DNA from: CAYXZQ01 sp964469935
Lineage (GTDB): Archaea > Nanobdellota > Nanobdellia > Woesearchaeales > DSVV01
Length of the DNA: 64,000 nt
Assembly (NCBI GenBank): GCA_964469935.1
Contig: CAYXZQ010000002.1
Location: 1 to 64,000 of the forward strand
Direction: 5' to 3'
The position numbers were made by a program, and so were the translations under genes. Under the pieces are notes generated by a model. It saw only the letters and a list, made by a program, of their open reading frames with translations, was not told the origin of the DNA and did no database searches. Within the stretch, counting starts at the first letter, position 1, and each line of letters starts with the position of its first letter. Positions 34,501-41,012 of this stretch are shown one piece after another.

Positions 34501-34770
34501 GTTCTTGTTGGTGTCGGGGAGATTAGGATACTGTGTGGAGACCTGGCTCTTTATTGTCGACTTGATATTGTTGTAGATGGTGTTCTGGGCCCACTGGTCC
34601 GTTATCGGCAGGTAAACCGGCATGGCCCTCAGGTAAATGCTCAGGATGATGGGGATCAGGATCAGTATTACTGTTATGGATTTCTTCATCAGGGCCTTGT
34701 TTGAGAAAAACCCTTTCAGCTTCTTCAGATCAAGGCTCAGTTCCTCTTCCTTCTCCTTACCCTTGGACAA
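31510..34770 (-). CDS. aglB: AglB/STT3 oligosaccharyltransferase fused to a parvulin prolyl isomerase
   Basis: This 1086-residue protein has two parts. Residues 28 to about 940 form an STT3-type oligosaccharyltransferase: AIDPYYYYRM near 140, GGFSDTDAYN near 262-271 (the second acidic motif), about 12-13 membrane segments, and the catalytic-domain WWDFG near 624. A Ser/Thr/Gln-rich linker (about 945-985) leads to a parvulin domain at 990-1086, with VEHILI, CNLGWFGRGVMPKAFE and YGYEIVKL as its core elements. STT3 transfers lipid-linked glycans to Asn-X-Ser/Thr sites outside the membrane; parvulins isomerise prolyl bonds. The fused domain would thus sit next to nascent glycoproteins. It starts with TTG at 34770 (a TATA element at 27 nt); ATG 34689, just before the first membrane segment, is an alternative. 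Confidence 0.9.
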   Translation of the reverse strand: MSKGKEKEEELSLDLKKLKGFFSNKALMKKSITVILILIPIILSIYLRAMPVYLPITDQWAQNTIYNNIKSTIKSQVSTQYPNLPDTNKNQIVNDQFSQILQTGQINIQGQNVDISQVISQNSEYFRSRFQNDYGHTYLLAIDPYYYYRMTEDVIDHGFEGDYQSPDGYYHDTKVLAGQPMGKGTDKRIVHFHVLVQYVMYRIAALFNPNVDLMYVVFFTPLIFGTLIIIPAFFITRRIAGDFGGFIAGVLIAIHPALLSRTIGGFSDTDAYNVFFPLMITWLLLEALNSRSRTKTIILAGLAAFCVGLFSFAWTAWYFIFDFVIVMLLGIIAYHGIMNRKAIFKNPKKMLSIERLKNALLITAAFFILSALFVTLIKSWGDFINFFQGTIGFTQLKQVGVQKIWPNVYTTVAELNPATLNSTISQISLGSKIWYFIALIGLVLPLGNLKSEKKDSLYFLAISAVWYLFIIIIQGAVKSQLLYAVLIFLPIAGYILYTMVVGTELDIRYSLILAIWFASTIYASSKGVRFILLLVPAYSIACGITAGIVTTEVSEWISKELTVNKIFAYGAIIAIFCALMFFPINIVSAAKTTALNEVPTMDDSWYSSLTKIKDQSKPDAIINSWWDFGHWFAAIGDRRVTLDGGRQNNPAAHWLGKLMLTWNETESVGILRYLDCGSNTGFDTLLPYMDNDSLKTIDTIYQIIVLDRASAKSVLLSKGLTDAQAEDVLQYTHCSPPEDYFITSEDMVGKSGVWAHFGAWNFTRAEQYNKVYNKNQIDGVSYLEDNFGLNSTAALSIYNQIKTTDPDQWIAPWPSYAGDLTACTVSDNTVSCSNGLQFDLSTEEASVQGTSLNVRAISFIDKYGQFRVKQYAGNYITSQDGRPLGAAIVESGGTYQSVLMDADLAGSMFTRLFYFEGAGLTHFDSFNNVRDITGAKIITWKVDWAGRNASVSQAPAVDTASSQTEQATTDTSQAVSPGNTTQDPIQEKTLAKVEHILISTSNRTDEQASALADKIYGMITPDNFDELAQQYSECSDETVRCNLGWFGRGVMPKAFEDQVFSLQVGDVSKPFQTAYGYEIVKLIDAK

Positions 34771-34790
34771 ACTATCTTCCCCCGATTTCG

Positions 34791-34803
34791 GATTTTAAAA
34801 AAT
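34791..34803 (-). promoter_or_regulatory. TATA-like element for the AglB-parvulin operon
   Basis: The minus strand has TTTTTTAAAATC centred 27 nt before TTG 34770. A second candidate, CTTTATATAC at 34812-34821, would give a leader of about 19 nt containing GGGGGA. Confidence 0.45.
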
Positions 34804-34897
34804 TACAGGTTGTATATAAAGATTATGATTGGAGGTGGCAGTAGGATTTTTATCACGGGCTTCGCCGCCGTTTCTTCTCTATGGATGATATGAGAAA

Positions 34898-34911
34898 GAT
34901 TTAAATATGAT
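34898..34911 (+). promoter_or_regulatory. TATA-box promoter for the triple thioredoxin-fold gene
   Basis: AGATTTAAATATGA predicts transcription from about 34931, giving a leader near 59 nt if translation starts at 34990. It is longer than elsewhere in the window. Confidence 0.55.
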
Positions 34912-34974
34912 TTCAAGTTTGCCTCAACCAGCAGTTATGGTAATGACAGTTTATTGCTGACTGAAACGAGCAAA

Positions 34975-34981
34975 GGGGTGA
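34975..34981 (+). promoter_or_regulatory. Shine-Dalgarno site for the thioredoxin-fold protein
   Basis: GGGGTGA lies 8 nt before GTG 34990. It supports that start over the open TTG at 34954 and the GTG at 34978. Confidence 0.5.
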
Positions 34982-34989
34982 CCATCTTG

Positions 34990-36729
34990 GTGAAGCATAA
35001 GAAGAAGAAGCATTCTGCCGGTAGATCAGCCTCAGAGAACACTGAGGGGCATGCAAATGCAAAAGAACATGCAAATGTTCATCCGGACAAAAGCCCGCAC
35101 ACCCACAGTGTGCACAAAAAAGAGCCTAAAAAAGCTCCAAACCCTTGGATATGGGTCGCAGCCGCTGTAGTCCTGATTCTCGCTGTATATGCGATATACA
35201 ACATTGGTTCCGGGGAGATAAAAGAGGACAATACAGGCAACACCGTCGCAACAGGGGCAGTGAATTTTGACCTCTATGTCATGAGCCAGTGCCCCTATGG
35301 CACACAGGTTGAGGATTCACTCGCACCAGTCCTCAAGACGCTCGGAAACAACGTCGATTTAAGCCTGAACTACATTGCAAATGACAACGGTGACGGTTCT
35401 TTCACCAGCCTCCACGGGAATAATGAAGTGCTGGGCGACATAGTCCAGCTCTGTGCGCAGAAATACAATCCGGACAAGTACATGGATATGATTATATGCC
35501 AGAACAAGGACGCGAGTTCCATTCCTGGGAACTGGGAATCCTGCGCAACGGACAACGGGCTTGACGTCGACAAGATCAAGTCCTGCTACAAGGGAGATGA
35601 AGGCAAGCAGCTGCTGAGTGCAAGCATCAAGGAATCAGAGGACATCGGTGCTACAGGCAGCCCCACTATCTACATCAATAACAACAGCTATTCCGGTGCG
35701 AGGGGGCAGAACGATTTCATGAGGGCGATATGCAACGCATACACGGGTACGAAGCCCTCGGCATGCGATGACATACCTGCTCCTGCTGAGGTCGACGTCA
35801 TTGTCATAAATGACAAGCGGTGTTCAGAATGCGAAACCGGCATGACACAGCTTCTCGCCCAGCTCAAGAGCGTGTTCCCCGGCCTTAAAGTGACATCCTA
35901 CGACTACAGCCAGCCCGAGGCAAAGACCCTCATGGCGCAGACAAATGTCAAGCTTCTGCCGGCCGTGCTGTTTGACGACAGCGTCACGAAGGACGAGAAT
36001 TACGCCAATGTCGAGCAGTACTTGGTGCCCGCAGGCGATTACACTTCGCTCAGGATAGGTGCTGATTTCGACCCGTCAGCAGAGATATGCGACAATGGCA
36101 TCGATGACACAGGCAACGGCCTCATCGATTGCCTGGATCCTGAATGCAACGGGACCATTGTCTGCAGGCAGGAGATTAAAGACGACCTGCAACTCTTCAT
36201 AATGAGCGACTGCCCGTACGGCAAGCAGGCTGTAATCGCCTTGAAGGATGTGATCGGAAATTTCGGAAGCGCTCTGAAATACGACATCCATTACATAGCA
36301 AGCGAGACGTCAAGCGGCTTTTCGAGCCTGCACGGCACCTATGAGGCTGACGAGGATATTGTCCAACTCTGCACAAAGAAGCATTCGCCGGACGTGTGGT
36401 TCGACTATGTCTACTGCAGGAGCGAGGAAGGCATCAAGGGGAATGACTGGCACAACTGCGCAGAGCAGACAGGCGTTGACATAGACGCAGTCGAGGCATG
36501 TATCAACGGCACCGAAGGTCCCTCTCTGCTGAGTCAGGACATAAAGATAGCTCAGGGGCTCTCGATCAGCGCTTCGCCCACATGGCTTGCGAACAACAAG
36601 TACATATTCAGCGGAATAGCTGCAGAGGCAGTCAAGTCGAGCTTCTGCAAGTACAACCCTGACCTCACAGGCTGCAACAACACGCTGTCATCGGCTTCAG
36701 GGACAGTTGCTTCAGGCGCGTGTGGCTAG
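34990..36729 (+). CDS. Membrane-anchored protein with three thioredoxin-fold domains
   Basis: This 579-residue protein has a Lys/His-rich cytoplasmic N-terminus, one membrane anchor (WIWVAAAVVLILAVYAIY, about residues 53-70), then three extracytoplasmic redox-like domains. Domains 1 and 3 are DsbA-like with CPYG active sites (Cys101, Cys408) and cis-proline loops TGSPTIY and SASPTWL; they keep one active-site Cys but have conserved extra cysteines (VQLC, WESC/WHNC). The middle domain has a CxxC as CSEC near 278. Between domains 2 and 3 lies ICDNGIDDTGNGLIDCLDP, a disulfide/calcium-type motif. It is divergent from AglB-parvulin and followed by a T-run terminator. A role in disulfide formation or isomerisation of secreted glycoproteins is inferred. 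Confidence 0.85.
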   Translation: MKHKKKKHSAGRSASENTEGHANAKEHANVHPDKSPHTHSVHKKEPKKAPNPWIWVAAAVVLILAVYAIYNIGSGEIKEDNTGNTVATGAVNFDLYVMSQCPYGTQVEDSLAPVLKTLGNNVDLSLNYIANDNGDGSFTSLHGNNEVLGDIVQLCAQKYNPDKYMDMIICQNKDASSIPGNWESCATDNGLDVDKIKSCYKGDEGKQLLSASIKESEDIGATGSPTIYINNNSYSGARGQNDFMRAICNAYTGTKPSACDDIPAPAEVDVIVINDKRCSECETGMTQLLAQLKSVFPGLKVTSYDYSQPEAKTLMAQTNVKLLPAVLFDDSVTKDENYANVEQYLVPAGDYTSLRIGADFDPSAEICDNGIDDTGNGLIDCLDPECNGTIVCRQEIKDDLQLFIMSDCPYGKQAVIALKDVIGNFGSALKYDIHYIASETSSGFSSLHGTYEADEDIVQLCTKKHSPDVWFDYVYCRSEEGIKGNDWHNCAEQTGVDIDAVEACINGTEGPSLLSQDIKIAQGLSISASPTWLANNKYIFSGIAAEAVKSSFCKYNPDLTGCNNTLSSASGTVASGACG

Positions 36730-36732
36730 AGA

Positions 36733-36750
36733 CTTTTTTTTTTATTTACC
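36733..36750 (+). terminator. Poly-T transcription terminator
   Basis: A run of ten T begins 4 nt after the stop of the thioredoxin-fold gene (36734-36743) and is followed by further T-rich sequence, a typical intrinsic archaeal terminator. Confidence 0.6.
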
Positions 36751-36803
36751 TATTTTCTAAACTATTTTCTTTATGTAAGCTAAAACATTGCAGAAAGCGG
36801 CGA

Positions 36804-37790
36804 TTATTCTCTCCAGCTGACCTCGACCTCGTCAGTCCTCTCGTAAGGCCTTATCGCCAGGTCTTTGTCTGATTTCCCTTTCATGCATTTGTGCTTCAGG
36901 AGTCCCAGCCATGCAATCATCGCGCCATTGTCGACAAGGAACTCATTTTTTGGGACAAGGCATTTCGCACCCCTGTCTTTGCACATTAGCTTAGCCATCT
37001 CCTGGAGGCGGATGTTGCATGCCACACCTCCGCCCAGGAGGAGCTCCTTTTTGCCCGTATGCGCCATGGCCCTCTCGGAAACCTCGATAAGCATGGCAAA
37101 GACGGTCTCCTGGGCAGAATAAGCCAGGTCTTCCTTCCTGAACCTCCCTGAACTTATCTTCTGTTTGAGGTTTGTCAGAAGCCCGCCGAACGAGGTATCC
37201 ATGCCCTTGACAACGTACGGCAGCTCGACGTACCTTTTCCCTTTGAGCCCGAGCTCGTATATCTTCGGCCCGCCGGGAAACCCGAGGCCGAGCTCCCTGG
37301 CAAATGAGTCAAGGAAATTGCCGATCCCGATGTCCAGGGTCTCGCCGAATATCCTGTACCTCCTCCCTTCATATGCGATGACCTGGGTGTTTGCCCCTGA
37401 GACATAGAGAAGGACCGGGTCTTTTGCAGGGAAAAGCATGTTGCCTATCTCAAGATGGGCGATGCAGTGGTTGACCCCTACTATGGGCTTTTTGTGTATC
37501 GCATGGATCGACCTTGCTGCCATGGCGCCAATGCGGAGGGCATGTCCAAGCCCGGGCCCCTGGGAGAAAGATACCAGGTCGATGTCTGAGATTTTCATTC
37601 CTGCATCGGAAAGCGCATCCTTTATGACGATATTGAATACATCCACATGGTGCTCTGAAACCCTGTTCGGTATCATGCCGCCTTTCTTGGTGGTATAGCT
37701 GTCCGTGACATTGGCAAGGACTTTCCCTTCGTCATCCACGATGCCTGCACCGAATGTGTGGGCTGTGGACTCGATCCCGAGGCAAATCAT
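36804..37790 (-). CDS. kae1: tRNA N6-adenosine threonylcarbamoyltransferase Kae1
   Basis: This 328-residue ASKHA-fold protein has LGIESTAHTFGAGIVDD at its start, the metal histidines in NHCIAHLEIG (H107 and H111), GETLDIGIGNFLDSFAREL near 155 and VDNGAMIAWLG near 285. It is the catalytic subunit of the KEOPS complex, which makes t6A37 in ANN-decoding tRNAs. There is no fused Bud32 kinase domain, unlike in many archaea, so the kinase must be encoded elsewhere. The frame is open 64 codons upstream, but ATG 37790 is the family start and the extension crosses the divergent RSH promoter. Confidence 0.95.
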   Translation of the reverse strand: MICLGIESTAHTFGAGIVDDEGKVLANVTDSYTTKKGGMIPNRVSEHHVDVFNIVIKDALSDAGMKISDIDLVSFSQGPGLGHALRIGAMAARSIHAIHKKPIVGVNHCIAHLEIGNMLFPAKDPVLLYVSGANTQVIAYEGRRYRIFGETLDIGIGNFLDSFARELGLGFPGGPKIYELGLKGKRYVELPYVVKGMDTSFGGLLTNLKQKISSGRFRKEDLAYSAQETVFAMLIEVSERAMAHTGKKELLLGGGVACNIRLQEMAKLMCKDRGAKCLVPKNEFLVDNGAMIAWLGLLKHKCMKGKSDKDLAIRPYERTDEVEVSWRE

Positions 37791-37808
37791 TGTCGACTGG
37801 AAAAAACC

Positions 37809-37820
37809 GGAATTAAAAAC
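37809..37820 (-). promoter_or_regulatory. TATA-like element for kae1
   Basis: GTTTTTAATTCC on the minus strand is centred about 25 nt before ATG 37790. It is weaker than others in the window. Confidence 0.35.
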
Positions 37821-37842
37821 ATTTTCGATGCACCATCCACAA

Positions 37843-37853
37843 CCTTTATTAAC
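37843..37853 (+). promoter_or_regulatory. TATA-box promoter for the RSH gene
   Basis: CCTTTATTAAC is centred 27 nt before ATG 37875. Confidence 0.55.
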
Positions 37854-37874
37854 TGTACAAGGATTACTGGACTT

Positions 37875-39791
37875 ATGGCAGACCCCGAGCTTGAGAACCT
37901 CAAAAAACAGATACTCGAATATAACCCGAAGGCCGACATTGCGCTTGTCGAGAAGGCGTACAAGTACGCGAAGATAGCCCACGAGGGCCAGGTGAGGGAG
38001 TCAGGCGAGCCTTATTTCAACCATCCCATCGGGATTGCTAGGATACTCATAGGGCTCAAGGTTCAGTCGACGACGATATGCGGCGCGCTTCTCCATGACG
38101 TCGTCGAGGAATCGAAGGTCAGCCTCAAGAAGGTGAAGGACGAATTCGGCCCCGAGATAGCCTCTCTCGTTGAGGGCGTCACGAAGATAGACAAGGTCCA
38201 TTTCGAGAGCAAGCAGGACTACACAGCAGAGAATCTCAGGAAGGTGCTGCTCGCGACTGCAAAGGACATAAGGATAATGCTCATAAAGCTTGCCGACAGG
38301 CTGCACAACATGCGGACCCTTAAATCCCTGAGGGAGGACAAGCAGAAGAGGATTGCAGAGGAGACCCTGAACATATATGCGCCCATAGCCCATAAGCTTG
38401 GCGTCTGGCACATAAAAGGAGAGCTTGAGGACCTCTCGCTCCGGTACCTTGACCCCGAGGCGTACCAGATGCTCAGGGACAGGATAAACGAGAAGCGCGA
38501 AGAGCGCGAAAAGAAGACAAAGGAGTTCATAAGGACCATAAAGAAGAAGCTCAGGGCCCATGACATCGAGGCAGAGGTCAACGGCAGGGCCAAGTACTTC
38601 TACAGCATATACAAGAAGATGAAGAAGAAGAACGTGGACTTCAGCGAGATATACGACCTGATTGCCATAAGGATAATAACAAAGAGCATCCCTGACTGCT
38701 ATGCCGCCCTGGGCATACTCCACGACACCTGGAAGCCCATTCCCAAGAAATTCAAGGACTACATAGCCACCCCCAAGGCGAACGGCTACCAGAGCCTGCA
38801 CACAGCGCTTGTCGGGAGCCACGGCAAGATACTCGAGGTGCAGATAAGGACAGAGGAGATGCACCAGATCGCAGAGGATGGAATCGCGGCTCACTGGAGG
38901 TACAAGGGCACAGAGAGGGACAAGCAGTTCGACAGGAAGATATCATGGATAAAGCAGGTGCTCGACTGGAGGCAGTCGGCAAAGGATGCAGAGGATTTCA
39001 TGGAGACCCTCAAGATTGACCTCTTCGAGAAGGAGATAATAGTATTCACGCCCAAGGGCGACCCGATATCCCTGCCGGAGCACTCGACTCCCGTGGATTT
39101 CGCATATGAGATTCATACGAACATCGGCAACCACTGCTCAAAGGCGCTGGTGAACGAGAAGCTGGTCACGCTTGACACAGAGCTCATGCCAGGCGATGTC
39201 ATCGAGATAGTTACGATGAAGAATGCAAAGCCATCGAGGCAGTGGCTCAAGTTCGTCAAGACCAGCAAGGCCAAGGGCAAGATAAGGGCCATACTGAACA
39301 TCGAGAAGGAGCATGACCCGAAGACCAGGAAGGAGGAGGAGCTCCCTGAAAATCGGGCGAAGATGATAGATATCATCGGCAAGGACGTGCCGATAAAGAT
39401 ATCCAAATGCTGCGATCCCAGGCCGTATGATTATATCGAGGGATTTTATACAAAAGACGGGAAGATAACTGTCCACAAGAAAGGCTGTCCCAATGTCCAT
39501 TCCCTTGACCAGAACAAGAAGGCTGTCGTTCACTGGAAAAAGGAATCAGGGGACAGGTTCAAGGAATTCAAGATCATTGCTCAGGATAGGGTGGGGATGA
39601 TAGCTGAAATACTCAACTTCCTCGTCGCCTTAAAGCTCAATGTGGAGAAGCTCAACACCAGCACGACAAAGCATGGCAGGTTCATGCTGAACCTGGGAGT
39701 CTCTTTGGATAAGGAAGAGACAGTTGCCGAACTCATAGCAAAGCTCAAGGAGATAAAGGGCGTCTTCGATGTCATGGAGTTCAAGGGCTAG
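37875..39791 (+). CDS. RelA/SpoT homologue (RSH), full-length ppGpp synthetase/hydrolase type
   Basis: This 638-residue protein has the full long-RSH domain order. HD hydrolase: FNHPIGIARIL, ALLHDVVEES near residue 70-79 and LIKLADRLHNMRTL near 139. Synthetase: IYDLIAIRII near 257, ATPKANGYQSLHTAL near 296 and EVQIRTEEMH near 319. TGS domain: VFTPKGDP near 389. A cysteine-rich zinc-finger-like region: KCCDPRP near 512 and KKGCPNVH near 535. C-terminal ACT domain: DRVGMIAEILNFL near 570. The intact HD motif argues for a hydrolase-competent enzyme. RSH proteins are widespread in bacteria and uncommon in archaea. The ATG at 37875 matches the promoter spacing; the open frame upstream runs into kae1. 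Confidence 0.92.
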   Translation: MADPELENLKKQILEYNPKADIALVEKAYKYAKIAHEGQVRESGEPYFNHPIGIARILIGLKVQSTTICGALLHDVVEESKVSLKKVKDEFGPEIASLVEGVTKIDKVHFESKQDYTAENLRKVLLATAKDIRIMLIKLADRLHNMRTLKSLREDKQKRIAEETLNIYAPIAHKLGVWHIKGELEDLSLRYLDPEAYQMLRDRINEKREEREKKTKEFIRTIKKKLRAHDIEAEVNGRAKYFYSIYKKMKKKNVDFSEIYDLIAIRIITKSIPDCYAALGILHDTWKPIPKKFKDYIATPKANGYQSLHTALVGSHGKILEVQIRTEEMHQIAEDGIAAHWRYKGTERDKQFDRKISWIKQVLDWRQSAKDAEDFMETLKIDLFEKEIIVFTPKGDPISLPEHSTPVDFAYEIHTNIGNHCSKALVNEKLVTLDTELMPGDVIEIVTMKNAKPSRQWLKFVKTSKAKGKIRAILNIEKEHDPKTRKEEELPENRAKMIDIIGKDVPIKISKCCDPRPYDYIEGFYTKDGKITVHKKGCPNVHSLDQNKKAVVHWKKESGDRFKEFKIIAQDRVGMIAEILNFLVALKLNVEKLNTSTTKHGRFMLNLGVSLDKEETVAELIAKLKEIKGVFDVMEFKG

Positions 39792-40813
39792 ATAAGCCTT
39801 CTTGCAAGCAGGAGCAGGCTAGGGTGCCTCAGGACAAGCCTTGGCAGGAGCTTTGCAGCCTCATCCCTGCCGTACCTGGAAAAAGCTGTCTTCTCGTCCT
39901 TGAGGACCCTTACAAGCCTGTCATAATCCTTGTCGCTGAACCTGCTGAGCACCTTTCTTATCAGGAGATGCGCGTGCAGCTCTTTGCCTGCTGCCCTGCG
40001 CCATCGCTTCTCGTAGTCCTGCCTGCTGATTATCGAGCCTGCAAGGGCGTGGGCGCATGCTAGGCCCGGGACGATTCCGCCGCCTGTCGATGCCTTTACC
40101 TGTCCTGCAGCATCCCCTACTATGTAGATGTTTCCCTTCTGTGTCGTCAGTTTCGGGTCATATAGAGGTATCATCCCGGCCTGATAGCCTTCGATCTTCC
40201 TGATTTTTAGTCTTTTGACGAGTTTCTGAAAAAGAGGCCCGGTATTCCTGTACGATGCGCATCCTATCCTTGCAGTGCTGCTGTCCTCCGGCACTACCCA
40301 GGCGAAGAAATCCGGTGCAACGCTTCCGACATACGCCTTGAAAACCCCTGGCTCGAACTCGCCTCTTACAGTAGCCTGCTTGCCTACCAGAAACGCGGTC
40401 TTTTTCCCCGGGTTGAGCATGACCCTGACGAAGCTGCCCGGGCCGTCTGCGCCGATGGTTATGCTTCTCGGGTCTATCCTGCTGACCCTCCTGCCGAGAA
40501 ATATCCTAGCACCCGCATCCCTTGCCAAGTCAGCCAGGCTCCTGTCAAAGGCCGCACGGTCGATCACTATGTCATCCACAGGGAGCACGGCTCTCTCATT
40601 CGCTGAAATTATCTCGGCCTTCCTTATCCTGTTCACTGCCACACCTTTTTTTAAGCCAGCATATCTCGTGATGCCTGATGTGACTATGCCTGTGCACTGC
40701 ACAGGAGACCCTATCTCCCTATGCTCCTCGTACACCCTGACCCTCTTTCCTGCCTTTGCGAGGGCTTCAGCAGCATAGAGCCCTGCAGGACCGGCGCCTA
40801 TTATGTTTATCAT
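39788..40813 (-). CDS. Geranylgeranyl reductase-family flavoprotein
   Basis: This 341-residue protein begins with the FAD-binding motif INIIGAGPAGLYAAEAL and carries GSPVQCTGIVTSG near residue 36 and IVGDAAGQVKASTGGGI near 238, the signature of archaeal geranylgeranyl reductases that saturate isoprenoid chains of membrane lipids or polyprenyl carriers. It is at the short end for the family. ATG 40813 is preferred over 40822 because the TATA element is centred 28 nt before it. It converges with the RSH gene with a 4 bp overlap. Reduction of the glycan carrier lipid is one possible role. Confidence 0.82.
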   Translation of the reverse strand: MINIIGAGPAGLYAAEALAKAGKRVRVYEEHREIGSPVQCTGIVTSGITRYAGLKKGVAVNRIRKAEIISANERAVLPVDDIVIDRAAFDRSLADLARDAGARIFLGRRVSRIDPRSITIGADGPGSFVRVMLNPGKKTAFLVGKQATVRGEFEPGVFKAYVGSVAPDFFAWVVPEDSSTARIGCASYRNTGPLFQKLVKRLKIRKIEGYQAGMIPLYDPKLTTQKGNIYIVGDAAGQVKASTGGGIVPGLACAHALAGSIISRQDYEKRWRRAAGKELHAHLLIRKVLSRFSDKDYDRLVRVLKDEKTAFSRYGRDEAAKLLPRLVLRHPSLLLLARRLI

Positions 40814-40834
40814 AGTAATCATGAGGAAACTTGA

Positions 40835-40847
40835 AATTTATAAAATA
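40835..40847 (-). promoter_or_regulatory. TATA-box promoter for the flavoprotein gene
   Basis: ATTTTATAAATTT on the minus strand is centred 28 nt before ATG 40813. Confidence 0.55.
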
Positions 40848-40937
40848 TGATGCATTTTCTGCATTATTGTCCGCCACCTCCAACCCTTTTGAGAATGGAG
40901 AATAAGTAACTACTGCAAAACAGTAACTAAATCGAAA

Positions 40938-40950
40938 GATTTATATATGT
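40938..40950 (+). promoter_or_regulatory. TATA-box promoter for the surface protein at 41013
   Basis: GATTTATATATGT predicts a start near 40971 and a leader of about 42 nt holding GGGGGT ahead of the ATG. An 8 bp direct repeat, AGTAACTA (40905-40912 and 40922-40929), lies just upstream of it. Confidence 0.55.
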
Positions 40951-41012
40951 AATGTACTTACTTTTGATGATTTTGGTGTATAATCTTAAAAATATCAGGG
41001 GGTAAATGGAAA

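Noticed and set aside
34937..34960. A 7-codon ORF (ATG to TGA) in the leader of the thioredoxin-fold gene
   Set aside because: It could be a leader peptide, but nothing such as repeated regulatory codons or an attenuator hairpin supports a function.
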